From contig NC_079507.1 in assembly GCF_030052815.1 (NCBI RefSeq), forward strand, positions 16,204,141 to 16,268,140: DNA of 64,000 nucleotides, read 5' to 3'. Numbering within the stretch: the first letter of the stretch is position 1; each line of letters begins with the position of its first letter. Below are positions 26,153 to 37,900 of this stretch, in pieces. Both the position numbers and the translations under genes were made by a program. Source of the DNA: Hevea brasiliensis. Its lineage: Eukaryota; Streptophyta; Magnoliopsida; Malpighiales; Euphorbiaceae. The notes beneath the pieces are model-generated. The model was not told the DNA's origin. It was given only the letters and a program-made list of their open reading frames with translations, and searched no databases.

Positions 26153-27644
26153 ATCTCCCACTAGCACTAGAGCCATTCATTACAATATCTTAGACCTATC
26201 TTCTCAAGTTGTCAGTCTAGCTGAGTCTATGACATAGGCATAGTGAATGGATCAGCTGGATTTTCAACTGATGCTATTTTCTATATGGCTACATCACCTT
26301 GCCCAACTATTTCTCTGATAATGTAGTAGCACCTTTCTATGTGTTTGGATTTTTGGTGAGACCTTGGTTCCTTAGCCTGTATGACTGCTCCATTGTTGTC
26401 ACAGTGTAGTGGAAATGCTGACTCAATGGAAGGAACTACTGCAAGTTCTATCATGAACTTCTTTATCCAAACAGCTTCCTTTGCAGCATCTTATGCAGCA
26501 ATATACTCAGCCTCTGTAGTGGAATTTACAGTCATGCTCTGTTTGGAACTCTTCCAACTGACTGCACCTTCATTACAAATGGACACATATCCAGAGGTAG
26601 ACTTTCTATTATCGATATCTGATTGGAAATCAGAATCAGTATAACTATCCAATTATAAGTCTCCACCTCCATAGATCAAGAATAAATCCTTAGTTTTTCT
26701 CAAGTACTTAAGGATATTCTTGACAGCTATTCAGTGTTCCAAACCTGGATTGGCTTGATACCTGCTAGTCAAACTAACAGCATATGCGATATCCGGCCTA
26801 GTACACAACATTGCATAAATTAAACTTCCAATAGCTGAAGCATATGGAATCCTGGCCATTTTATCTCTTTCTTCAGGTGTCTTTGGAGACATCTCTTTAG
26901 GAAAATGGATACCATGTCTCACTGCTAACAATCCTCTCTTGGAATCAAGCATGTTAAACCTCTTTAACATCTTTTCCAAGTATAGACTTTGGGATAAACC
27001 AATTATTCTTTTCGCTCTATCCCTATAGATGCGAATCCCAATAATATAGGTTGCTTCCCCTAAGTCTTTCATGGAGAATGTATTTGACAAATATACCTTT
27101 ACAGTTGTCAACATACCTGTGTCATTACCCATCAACAGTATGTCATCCACATATAAAACAAGAAAAGTGATAGCACTATCACTAACCTTCTTATATACAC
27201 ATGGTTCATCCTCATTTTTGTTAAAACCAAAGGATTTAATGGCTTCATCAAAATGGATGTTCCAACTCCTCGAAGCTTGCTTCAACCCATAAATGGATCG
27301 CTTTAGCTTGCATACCTTGGAATCATCTTGGGATTCCATGAAAATGTTTTCTTCAATATATCCATTGAGAAAAGCTGTTTTGACATCCATCTGCCAAATC
27401 TCATAATCATAGTATGCACGGCAACAGGCGAGAAAGTCTCTTCATAGTCGATTCCTTGCCTTTGGTGAAATCCTTTTGCTACTAGCCTTGCCTTATAGGT
27501 CTCTACCTTTTCATCAGAACCAATTTTCTTCTTGAAAACCCATTTGTTCCCTATAGGTACAATACCTTCAAGTGGGTCAATAAGATCCCAAACTTGATTC
27601 TTATACATGGAATCAATCTCAGATTTCATAGCATCAATCCATTT
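26153..27644 (-). pseudogene. copia reverse transcriptase and RNase H
   Basis: Reverse transcriptase copies element RNA and RNase H removes the template. The N-terminal part (27629-27400) has NKWVFKKKIGSDEKVETYKA and ARLVAKGFHQRQGIDY. The next ORF, 27390 to 26731, starts MDVKTAFLNGYIEENIFME and has the intact catalytic box YVDDILLM and the copia tail IGSLIYAMLCTRPDIAYAV. A frameshift near 27390 separates the two. RNase H (26730 to about 26160) can be read as NRKSTSGYVFICNEGAVSWK, TTEAEYIA and NNGAVIQAKEPRSHQKSKHI, but has several stops. The catalytic box is preserved, but the whole is not translatable. Confidence 0.92.
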
Positions 27645-28920
27645 TCAAGAGTCTATATCTGATATAGCTTCTTCATTGGTAAGTGGATCATCTCCATGAT
27701 CTAATTCTTCATGAGTAGACAACTCTTGTTCTTCTTCATGAAGGAAACCATATCTCACTGGTGGGTGAGATACCTTGGTTGTTCTACGAGGAACAGCTGT
27801 AGATGTTTCATCAATGGGTGTAGGTTGACTAGATGGATCTATATCTATCTGATCTGTTGGTTGGTCAGAATTCTCCAATTCTAACTCTATTTGCCTTCCT
27901 TTGCCTCCTTCTTGAACAAACTATTGTTCAAGAAATGTGGCATCTCTACTTATCACAACCTTTTGTGAAGTAGGCAAATAAAAATAATATCGAAAACTAT
28001 CTTTTGGATATCCAACAAATCGACCCTTTGCTGATCTGGTCAGTGTTCAGTTTTTTGATATAAGCTGGATAACCCCAAATCTTAACATGCTTAAGACTTG
28101 GTTTTCTTCCATGCCATATCTCATAAGGTGTGGAAGTAACTGATTTTGATGGAATCCTATTCAGAATATATAAAGCTGATTCTAATGCAAATCCCCAAAA
28201 GGAGATTAGCATATCAGTATAGCTCATGATACTATGTACCATATCCAATAAGGTACGATTTCTCCTTTCAGATACACCATTCAGCTGTGGCGTTCCTAGA
28301 GGAGTCAGTTGGGAAACAATGCCGTACTCTCTCAAGTATTCATCAAATTCAGTACTCAAATATTCACCTTCACGATCTGATCGAATAGCTTTAATACTCT
28401 TTCCTATTTGATTTTCTACTTCAGATTTAAATTCTTTGAACTTTTCAAAGGATTCATGTTTGTATTTTATCATATACAAATACCCAAACCTTGATTTATC
28501 ATCAGTAAAGGTAATAAAATAATGAAAGCCCCCTCTAGCCATTTCTTTGAATGGACTACATACATCACTATGTATTAGCTCCAAAATATTTTCAACTCTT
28601 AGCCCTTGTCCAACAAAGGATGATCTAGTTATTTTGCCCTGAAGGCAAGATTCACAAGTTGGAGTAGGCTCAGAGCCGAATGAGGATAGAATCCCCATTT
28701 TCTCCAGTTTTGCAATCCCATCTTTTGCAATATGACATAACCTTAAGTGCCAAATATATTTTGAACTTGAGTTGATTTTCACTATGGCATTGCATTCATT
28801 TAGATCACTTGCATTCATTTTGTGTTTGTCATTATTATCCAAATAATAAAGACCATCATTCATATAACCAGAACCAACATATTTATTTTCAAAATAAATA
28901 TTGCAAACATCATCTGTGAA
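27645..28920 (-). pseudogene. copia integrase
   Basis: On the minus strand from 28863: a pre-integrase zinc region (WHLRLCHI, CESCLQGK; the usual WHLRLGHI has Gly where Cys is seen), then the catalytic core with all three acidic residues in recognisable context: Asp in IHSDVCSPF, Asp in IRSDREGEY, Glu in LNGVSERRNRTLLDM. The C-terminal part continues through YEIWHGRKPSLKHVKIWG. After a frameshift near 28010, a Ser/Pro/Glu-rich linker leads to reverse transcriptase (27878-27645). Integrase before reverse transcriptase is the copia order. Confidence 0.92.
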
Positions 28921-29647
28921 CTAAAATTCATACCTATTTCTAGTCAAACTAGATATAAAAATGATGTTCTTAAAAGCATCAGGTACATATAAAATATTAT
29001 CCAAACACAAAATATGTCCAAACATGTAAAAAGATTTAGATCCTATGGCTAAAGCTTCAACAGTTGAGCCATTGCCGATCCGGACTCTAACATCTTGAGA
29101 ACGCAAGCTGCTACTATTTGCTAGTTCCTGCATATCATTAAAAATGTGAGAACTGGCACCGGTATCTAAAACCCAAGCTATAGATGAACTATGAGTATCA
29201 TTAGAATCTAAATAACAAGATATGGACATACCTTCCGAAGGTCTATCCTTCTTGTCCTTCAAAGAAGCAAGATACTATGGGCAGTTCCTTTTCCAGTGCC
29301 CATCCTTCTGGCAGTGGAAACACTTTCCTTTGCCTCCATCAGCTTTAGTCTTCCCTTTTTGTTTAGCTATTTTTTTGGAAGGACCAGGAATCTGAGGTTT
29401 CTTTTTCTTATTGGCCTTCTTCTTGTTGGACTTTCTAGCAGAAAAAGATGCAATCAAAGCTATCTCTTTTCCTTTATTGCCCGACATATTCTTTTAGGCA
29501 ATAACTAGCATGTTGAGTAAACAAGCTAAGGTGAATTCCTGTTTAGTCATATAAAAATTTGTCACAAAATTCCCAAAAATCTCAAAAAGGGACTGAAGGA
29601 TCAAATCCGTCTGTAGTTGGAAATCCATGTTGAAGACAAGATGTTCC
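28921..29647 (-). pseudogene. copia gag C-terminus, zinc knuckle and protease
   Basis: Reading leftward from the solo LTR edge at 29647: the end of the gag domain (LQTDLILQSL, then TLACLLNM), a stop near 29499, a Lys-rich stretch, and the knuckle CFHCQKDGHWKRNC (C-X2-C-X4-H-X4-C) near 29330-29285. Protease follows with the active-site motif WVLDTGASSHI near 29180-29150 and ends in LTRNRYEF at the stop at 28921. Only the stop near 29280 separates knuckle and protease. This is one gag-pol frame, now with stops. Confidence 0.9.
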
Positions 29648-31757
29648 TGAAGGAACGGAAGCGTGAAAAACACAAGATTATACCATTGAATTCAAAAAAA
29701 TTTCGCCTAGGGTCACATGCACCATGCAAGATTTATTTTTATCTATTTGATTTCAATGATAAACAACATATTAAAAATCTTTTAATATGTTTTTGGATCT
29801 GTATTTGCCATTTAAGATTTTAAAATTAATCAGATTAATTTTAGAACCCTAGATTAAATCAAGAACGATTACACTAACCTCTTGATGCACTGCAGCGTGT
29901 CTGCGCCTTTGAGATTCGTCTTCAGGACACCAAATGTTGCCCCTCTAGCTTGTCCACACCAAGAACACCTATGGCAGCCCTTGAAAAGCCTCTAAAGCTT
30001 TTTCTATTAATTAGAAATTCAAGTTCTGCCTTTTAAGAGATTAGAGATGTAAACAGGACACTAGAAACAATTTCTAGTGTTTTTAATTCAAGAGATTGAT
30101 GGCTAATCTCTTTGAATTGATGAGAGATGAAGAGAAATAGCTGGAGAGGCTCAAAGTGGCGTGACAAATGAGAGGAGAGGCTGCTGCTTATTTTTTCTTT
30201 TCATAACCACACTTAAATAGCTAGGTTAACACATTAAACCCTAGCCACATGTCACCTTTTGATTAGCTCTAGGTTTAAGTGACCCAATCACATTGTGCCA
30301 AGTGTCAAACCTATATTTAATCTTGACTTTAATCATCTTACATGATTAAAAAAAAAAAAATTTGGCAAGCTTATGTGTAATCCCATGTGTCACCATCTCA
30401 TGGTGCCACGTGTCACACTGTGAAATGACCAAAATGCCCATGTGTCTTAATTTTGAGTTCTTAACCCAAAATAATTATTTTCTTCTTCTAATTAATTTAT
30501 ATCAAATATAAATTAATTAATTAATCTCTATTAATTAATTTCTCATCAATTAAATTCATATTTAAACACTTTAAATATAAATTTAATTTATACTACACAT
30601 CCAATAATCTAGATTTGGTTTCAAGTCATGCTAGGGACTTTGCAATTTAATTGCAAACCAAACCTATTTAATTAATCAATTAAACTCTTTAATTAATTAA
30701 TTAAATCATATTTAAATAGGTGATAACTTGTGTATGTGTGTGACTTACTAGGCTCATCACTAATTAGCAATGAGACATGATATCAACTCTTAATATCATC
30801 AGAACTCTTTCTTACCATAAATGATTTCTCTAAATCATTTTATGAACCTCATAGACCATGGTTAACACCTAGCATAGCATGCCATGGCCACCCAATTAGT
30901 AATAAGATTTACCTTAAATGAACCTATAATCATATGTTACCATGCACTAGAATCTCTCTCATTACAAAATCCCAACTCAAGCCGGAGTCATGGTTTATGT
31001 CAAACTCCATTTGCTATGAATATTATGTTCTCTTTTAATTCCAGTTCTTGATTAAAAGATTTTTCTCATCGAAACTCTTTTACGAATAAATCTATCTGTC
31101 TGGCCAGAACTTGAAACATCAAGAACAATTAAATGAACATAGGATTTTATCTCTATTTACTTAGAGGAACAGATTCCATCTTGATCAACACCTACCTCCA
31201 TATATAACTAGCGAGGAGCCAACACATGCCCATATACCCATACATAGTACAAGTATGAAAGCGATCAAACTCAAACTACCTATATACAAGATAACTGTGC
31301 TATCTCAGGTCTAAAGATTATACGCACTGATATGATTTATGACAAAACATTGACAAGAGTAAACTCCATGTGCTTGTCATAAGTGTCACTGGTTCGGCCT
31401 ACTTATCATTTATAAGTGCCTATCATGTTTGTTATATGGCATGAGACTCACCATTCCATCTTATTTATATCTCATATAAATAACTTGGGAACAAACATGA
31501 ATAGAATCTTTCTGGATAAGTCATGTCCTTATTATGAAGTATCCTCGATTGTGAACCTATTTATGATACTTTGTGCTAGAAATATTGTCACTCATATTCT
31601 TAACAACTTAAGAATAATATTTCTAACAAAATATCAATGGACCTTTTCTATTACACATAAATATATTATGTAAACGGAAAAGTGGAAATGCCTTTTATTA
31701 ATAAAATTATGTACAAGATACATACTAAATGATATGCTCTAGGGCATACTACTAACA
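29648..31757 (-). mobile_element. copia-family solo LTR inside the copia gag
   Basis: Plus-strand text runs from TGAAGGAACGGAAGCG to GGGCATACTACTAACA, flanked by GTTCC at 29643-29647 and 31758-31762. The gag frame on each side joins when it is removed. About 2.11 kb. It is more similar to the solo LTR at 19429-21532 than to the LTRs of its host element, so it came from a different, younger subfamily member. Bases around 31070-31105 and 31258 show the CAG/CTG-to-CG pattern. Confidence 0.95.
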
Positions 31758-32208
31758 GTTCCAACTGCTCAATCAGCCGAATCATCTTGTGGACATGATC
31801 CCCAACATTCTGTCCCTCAGACATCCTCATGCGGAACAGCTGCCTAGATATCTCATACCTAGCATTCCTACTGTGCTCACCATACAACTCTTGTAGGTGA
31901 AGGAGGATCTCATTCGCACTCTGCATGTTCTCATGCTACTTCTGTAACTCATTACTCATGGAAGTAAGCATGTAACACTTAGCTCTCATATCATGCTCCT
32001 TCCACTTATCCAAAGTTTCATGTTCCTCTTGAGTGGCCTCTGGAGGTAAGGGACTAGGAACATTTGAATCTAGAACATATCCTACATGTTTAAGGTTCAG
32101 GACAAGTTTCAAATTTCATAGCCAATCAGAGAGATTAGGTCCTGTCAACCTATTGCGATCAAGTATGCTTTCAAGGATATTAAATGGTGGTGGTTGTTCT
32201 GTACTCAT
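31758..32208 (-). pseudogene. copia gag N-terminal part
   Basis: The minus-strand start ATG at 32208-32206 gives MSTEQPPPFNILESILDRNR. The gag core contains YMLTSMSNELQ and ISRQLFRMRMSEGQNVGDHV, then IRLIEQLE up to the solo LTR junction at 31763. This is the gag (UBN2-like) domain usual in plant copia elements. In-frame stops lie at 32118-32116 (TGA) and about 31939 (TAG). Gag would form the particle. The domain is completed after the insertion by the segment at 29647. Confidence 0.88.
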
Positions 32209-33379
32209 TATTATCAGAAAATTAACTACAGAAAATAACCAGATTAATTAGTAAATGTATCAAGTAATTAGCCAAAATGATTATGGTCTTTTAATCAAAT
32301 TGGTCCTCCCACTAACTTATCGAATCCTATACTTCCAAAGTAGAAAACGAAAATCCTACTTGGATGGATTTCTAGTGGGTGATTGAATTCTTATAATTCT
32401 ATTGATCATCCTCAGGTACATCCGTTATTGGAATTACAATAAACTATAAGTGAGCAACTCCTTGCCCATCACATCTCATGTGAGGTTCAATCCTTTACCT
32501 AGCCCCTAATACTCAAAATCTCAGGTACATCCATTATTGACTTATCTTGCATTAGTTAAGTTGATCCCATTGAGCCAGTAATTTTGCAAATAATTTTAAT
32601 GTCCTCAGGTATATCCAATATTGGCCACCAAACCATTTACATATTTACAACATCTCATGCTTAACAATTATTCTTAAGAAAATCTCTTAAATTAATTGCA
32701 TCTTATGCAACTATTTAAAATTTCTTAAAATAATTGCCCTAATGGAGGGCCTACGTTATAATTACTTTAATTATGGCATTTCCAACTTAATCATTTGTTT
32801 GGAAGATTTTATGGTCATCTTAATTACTATTTAGGTCTCACTTTGCACATTATCCATTTAGCATGCATATATCATATAATTGCATACATTCCCATACATC
32901 TCATGCAATCATGGATAAGCAGTAAATATGGTATGATCATGGACTTTCTAAGGGATTCAATTCTAACCCACCAAGAATTGAATCAGGGCATTCCTAGGTG
33001 CATTTCATTCATTCATTTTATAAGAGTTGCTGAAGGAGTACATAATCAACACTTGATCTTGAATTCCTCCCACTGGTCCCACCAATGCTCTTGACCTCCT
33101 TGAACTTCTTGCAATCCATTATTAGATAGTAATCATTGGCATACTAAGGCGAATTTACAAGAACTTAAACAAATGAAATTACAACCCAAAAATTATTACA
33201 AACTTAATAATACATGCCAAAAATAAATTAAAATGAATTAATTAATTTACAATCCCAAAGAAACATAAAAGAAATAAATCCAATCACATTGGTCTTTTAT
33301 AGTCTATGATCATCCATCATGCATATCACTATTTAATAATTAAATAAAACATACATACTTAAATTAAATTGAATATCTC

Positions 33380-33735
33380 ATATTCAACTTAAAAATCCAG
33401 ATTTGAATATGATTCAAATAAATTTAAAAATTCAGATTTGAATCTCATTCAAACAAATTTAAAAATTCAGATTTGAATCACATTCAAACAACCTTAAAAA
33501 TTCAGATTTGAATCACATTCAAACAATTTTTAAAAAATCAGATTTGAATCACATTCAAACTATTTTTTAAAAATTCAGATCTGAATATTATTCAAACAAC
33601 TTTAAAAATCAGATTTAAATATGATTCAAATAACTTTAAAAATTCAGATTTGAATCACATTCAAACAACTTTTAAAATTCATATTTGAATCACATTCAAA
33701 CAATTTTTTAAAATTCTGATTTGAATCAAACTTTA
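33380..33735 (-). repeat. tandem array of about ten 37-bp units in the copia leader
   Basis: The unit core is CAGATTTGAATCACATTCAA plus an A/T-rich spacer (CTTTAAAAATT), repeating about every 37 bp. Each unit contains the short inverted pair TTTGAAT and ATTCAAA, so the leader RNA could form a row of small hairpins. Confidence 0.9.
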
Positions 33736-33980
33736 ATTGTGTGATTAAAATTCTAATTAAACAATTTAATTAGACATAGGATGAGCTTTTAGATCATACA
33801 ACAATTGCAAATTAAAAAGCCAAACCTTTGCACCACCCATGAAGCCAAACCATGCGCACCATTGATGGTGTTCTTCAAGCATGCCGCCACATATCCATTG
33901 CAACCAACAATGGATAAATCATCTCATGATCAAACACACAATTAAATCGTATAATCAACAATCTAAATGGCAAATATAGT

Positions 33981-33993
33981 GGCTCTGATACCA
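33981..33993 (-). other. primer binding site of the copia element
   Basis: On the minus strand TGGTATCAGAGCC, two bases after the 5' LTR end (TTCA, AT, TGG). It is complementary to the 3' end of initiator tRNA-Met, the usual primer of plant copia elements. Confidence 0.92.
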
Positions 33994-33995
33994 AT

Positions 33996-36103
33996 TGAAG
34001 GAGCGGAAGCATGAAAAACACAAATTTATACCATTGAATTTAAAAATTTTTACCTAGGGTCACATGCATCATGCAATATTTATTTTTATCTATTTGATTT
34101 CAATGATAAACAACATACTAAAACTCTTTTAATATGTTTTTGGATCTGTATTTGCTATTTAAGATTTTAAAATTAATCAGATTAATTTTAGAACCCTAGA
34201 TTAAATCAAGAATAAACATACTAACCTCTTGATGCACTGTAGTGTATTTACGCCTTTGAGATGCATCTTCAGGATACCAGATGTTGTCCCTCTAGCTTGT
34301 CCACACCAAGAACACCTATGGCAGCCCTTGAACAGCTTCTAAAGCTTTTTCTATTATTTAGAAAATTAAGTTCTGCCTTTTAAGGGATTAAAGATGTAAA
34401 CGGGACACTAGAAATGATTTCTAGCATTTTTAATTCAAGAGATTGATGGCTAATCTCTTTGAATTGATGAAAGATGAAGAAGAAGAGAGGGGAGAGCCTT
34501 GGGTGGCGACACCAATGAGAGCAGCAATTGGTTGTGTTATTTTCTTATCATAACAACACTTATATAGCTAGGTCAACACATTAAACCCTTGCCACATGTC
34601 ACCCTTTGATTGGTTCTAGGTTTAATTGACCCAATCACATTGTGTCAAGTGTCAAACCTATATTTAATCTTAATTTTAATCATCTTACATGATTAAAAGA
34701 CATTTGGTAAGCTTATGTGTAATGCCAAGTGTCACCATCTCATGGTGCCACATGTCACACTGTGGAATGACCAAAATGCCCCTGTGTCTTAATTTTGAGA
34801 TCTCAACCCAAAATAATTATTTCTCTTCTTCTAATCAATTTATATCAAATATAAATTAATTAATTAATCTTTATTAATTAATTTCTCATTAATTAAATTC
34901 ATATTTAAACACTTTAAATATAAATTTAACTTATACTGTACATCCAATAACCTCGATTTGGTTTCAAGTCATGCTAGGGACTTTGCAATCTAATTGCAAA
35001 CCAAACTTATTTAATTAATCAATTAAACTCTTTAATTAATTAATTAAATCATATTTAATTAGGTGATAACTTGTGTATCTGTGTGACTTACTAGGCTCAT
35101 CACTAATTGGCAATGAGACATGATATCAACTCTTAATATCATCAGAACTCTTTCTTACCATAAATGATTTCTCTAAATCATTTTATGCACATCATAGACC
35201 ATGGTTAATACCTAGCATAGCATGCCATGGCCACCCAATTAGTAATAAGGTTTACCTTAAATGAACCTATAATCATATGTTACCATGCACTAGAATCTCC
35301 CTGTTATAAAATCCCAACTCAAGCTGGAGTCATGGTTTATGTCAAACTCCATTTGCTATGAATATTATATTCTCTTTTAATTCCAGTTCTTGATTAAAAA
35401 GATTTTCTCATCAGAAACTCTTTTCTAATTAAATCTACATGTCCTGGCCAGGAACTTGAAACATCAAGAATAATTAAATGAACATAGGATTTTATCTCTA
35501 TTTACTTAGAGGAACAGATTCCATCTTTATCAACACCTACCTCCATACATAACTAGTAGGAGCCAACACATGCCCATATACCCATACACAGTACAAGTAT
35601 GAAAGAAGTATCAAACTCAAACTACCTATATACAAGATAAATATGCTATCTCAGGTCTAAAGATTATATACACTGATATGATTTATGACAAAACATTGAC
35701 AAGAGTAAACTCCATGTGCTTGTCATAAGTGTCACTGGTTCGGCCTACTTATCATTTATAAGAGCCTATCATGTTTGTCAAATGGCATGAGACTCACCAT
35801 TCCATCTTATTTATATCTCGTATAAATAACTTGGGAACAAACATGAATACAATCTTTCTGGATAAGTCATGTCCTTATTATGAAGTATCCTCGATTATGA
35901 ACCTATTTATGATACTTTGTGCTAGAAATAATGTCACTCATATTCTTAACAACTTAAGAATAATATTTCTAACAAAATATCAATTGACCTTTTCTATTAC
36001 ACATAAATATATTATGTAAACGGAAAAGTGGAAATGCCTTTTATTAATAAAAATATGTACAAGATACATACTAAATGATATGATCTAGGGCATACTACTA
36101 ACA
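33996..36103 (-). repeat. copia 5' LTR
   Basis: Plus-strand text runs from TGAAGGAGCGGAAGCATG to GGGCATACTACTAACA, followed by the ACTCC target duplication. On the minus strand it starts TGTTAG and ends CCTTCA next to the primer site. Length 2.1 kb, uninterrupted, so it serves as the reference for the family in this window. Confidence 0.95.
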
Positions 36104-37218
36104 ACTCCACCTTCGCTTATTGAAGCAAATACCCAAGTACCTATCTCTTTTGAGGATTCATTCAGATGTGGTACCTTTTTTCCCACAACTCTGTGTCAAT
36201 TTCAGTAGTGCAATAAGTTATCTTCTTTTTTGTTTGTAAATAAAAGAATAACATTTACCTGATTAGAGTTTGAATGGTTCTAATATTTTAGATGCACTCT
36301 AGATGAACCAATTTAAGGCATTTTTGCAAAGTTTATATGTTATTCGATAATGGACAAATGATCTTATTACCGGTGCAGTTTGAAGGAACTTCCCAATTTG
36401 TTTTCATGACTATTGTTTATTAATGAAGCTTTAAAAAAATAATACTGTATCAGTGGTTACATTTTCCTTTGTTGTTCTATAGTGAGGTTCAAAGAAGGCC
36501 AATATTTATGACTAATATTTTCTCATTTTGATGTGGGTTTCCAATACATGAGAATCTATATTTCTCTTGAGTGTCATTTTCAGTTATAGTAAATTTTAGA
36601 GAATTAGTTTCACGTTTGATATCTTCATGTTGGATTTCATGACTTTGGTGGAGTTAATTGATTTGAATGTGATAAAATATTTTTGTTAGGTAATAACGAG
36701 TGCTGTGTTAAAGGGGGTGTGGGCTTATTTTTATACCATGGCTATTGTTATGTTGCCCGATCATGTAGAAAGCAGTATTTTAATAATTTGTAATGTTAAT
36801 GAAAGGTACCGATGTGAGTGACTATAATCGCTAAATATGTGACCTTATTTTGGGCATTTGATTTTCCATTGAAGGGATTTGATTATGCTAATAGCTCATT
36901 TATTTTATTTGAGTCCATTCGATACTGAAAATAGTGTTTATAAGGTTATAATGCTACTATCGTTATTGAGAATTGGCACTGTCAATGTTATGTAAGAGTT
37001 AGTGTTGGAGCATGTCATGTGATTATCATTTGCTCATTATTGGATTTAATGTTGTAATAACACCTTGCTGGTTATGGTTTCTGTCAAATGGTTATTAATG
37101 CAGTGGGTCTATTACTAATGTTTCATATTACCTACTTTTAACATAAACTACATTTAATTTCCTTGTTTGTTGATTTTAAGCTGGGATTTTATTCATTAAT
37201 CAAAGTAAAAGTGCTTTT

Positions 37219-37268
37219 AGTAGTTAAAGGGGTACCCTTAAACTACTTAAATAGGGGAGTACCCTTAA

Positions 37269-37332
<64 letters not shown>

Positions 37333-37900
37333 GTTCAATTAAATTATCAAATAATATTTTTCTATAAAAATGTTTTGTTATTTTAATAGTTAAAGGGATA
37401 CCCTTAAACTACTTGAATGGGGGATACCCTTAAGTGGTCGTTAATTATTGAAATTTATTAAATAAATTTTATATAAACTTTTTTTAATAGTTAAAGGGAT
37501 ACCTTTAAACTACTTGAATGGGGGATACCCCTTAAGTGGTTGTTAATTATTAAAATTTATCAAATAATTCTTATATAAAATTTTTTTAGTAGTTAAAGGG
37601 ATATCCTTAAACTACTTGAATGGTAGATGCCTCTTAAATGGTTGTTCATTATTAAAATTTATTTAAATCAAATAATTTTTATATAAAAAATTTTTAGTAG
37701 TTAAAGGGGGTACCCATAAACTACTTGAATGGGGGATACTCTTTAAGTTGTTGTTAATTGTTAAAATTTATTTAAATCAAATATTTTTTTAGTAGTTAAA
37801 GAAGTATCCATAAACTACTTGAATAAGAATACTCCTTAGATTGTTATTAATTTACTAAAATTGTTTGGGCCAAAAAATTTTTTTAGTTAAAGCTTTACCT
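37219..37900 (+). repeat. about six ~100-bp tandem units in the Tat1 LTR
   Basis: Units start AGTAGTTAAAGGG near 37219, 37387, 37487, 37589, 37697 and 37793. Each contains ACCCTTAAACTACTTGAAT and GGGGGATACCC, then an A/T-rich spacer. The first unit is expanded by the ATT run. Later units decay. Confidence 0.88.
37268..37332 (+). repeat. (ATT)n microsatellite
   Basis: About 21 uninterrupted ATT triplets inside the first unit of the Tat1 LTR tandem array. Confidence 0.97.

Larger units (their letters stand above)
32209..33995 (-). other. copia 5' leader between primer site and gag
   Basis: Long non-coding leader with no convincing gene. It contains three copies of a CTCAGGTACATCC/ATTATTGG motif near 32412, 32520 and 32607, and the tandem array at 33380-33735. 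The 99-residue plus-strand frame at 32795-33094 has no recognisable domain. Confidence 0.75.
11008..36103 (-). mobile_element. complete Ty1/copia element with three nested insertions
   Basis: Flanked by ACTCC on both sides (11003-11007 and 36104-36108). On the minus strand the order is 5' LTR (36103-33996), primer site, leader, gag, zinc knuckle, protease, integrase, reverse transcriptase, RNase H and 3' LTR. Integrase ahead of reverse transcriptase marks it as Ty1/copia. The 3' LTR is split by Tekay-like element B (12898-25993) and gag by a solo LTR (29648-31757). Without the inserts the element is about 9.9 kb. The coding region has several stops and frameshifts, so it is not autonomous. 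It may belong near the Tork group, but I cannot place it firmly. Confidence 0.95.

Noticed and set aside
33380..33735. Regular ~37-bp repeats that resemble a CRISPR array in spacing
   Set aside because: The spacers are not unique and the sequence is a plant copia leader, so it is an ordinary tandem repeat.
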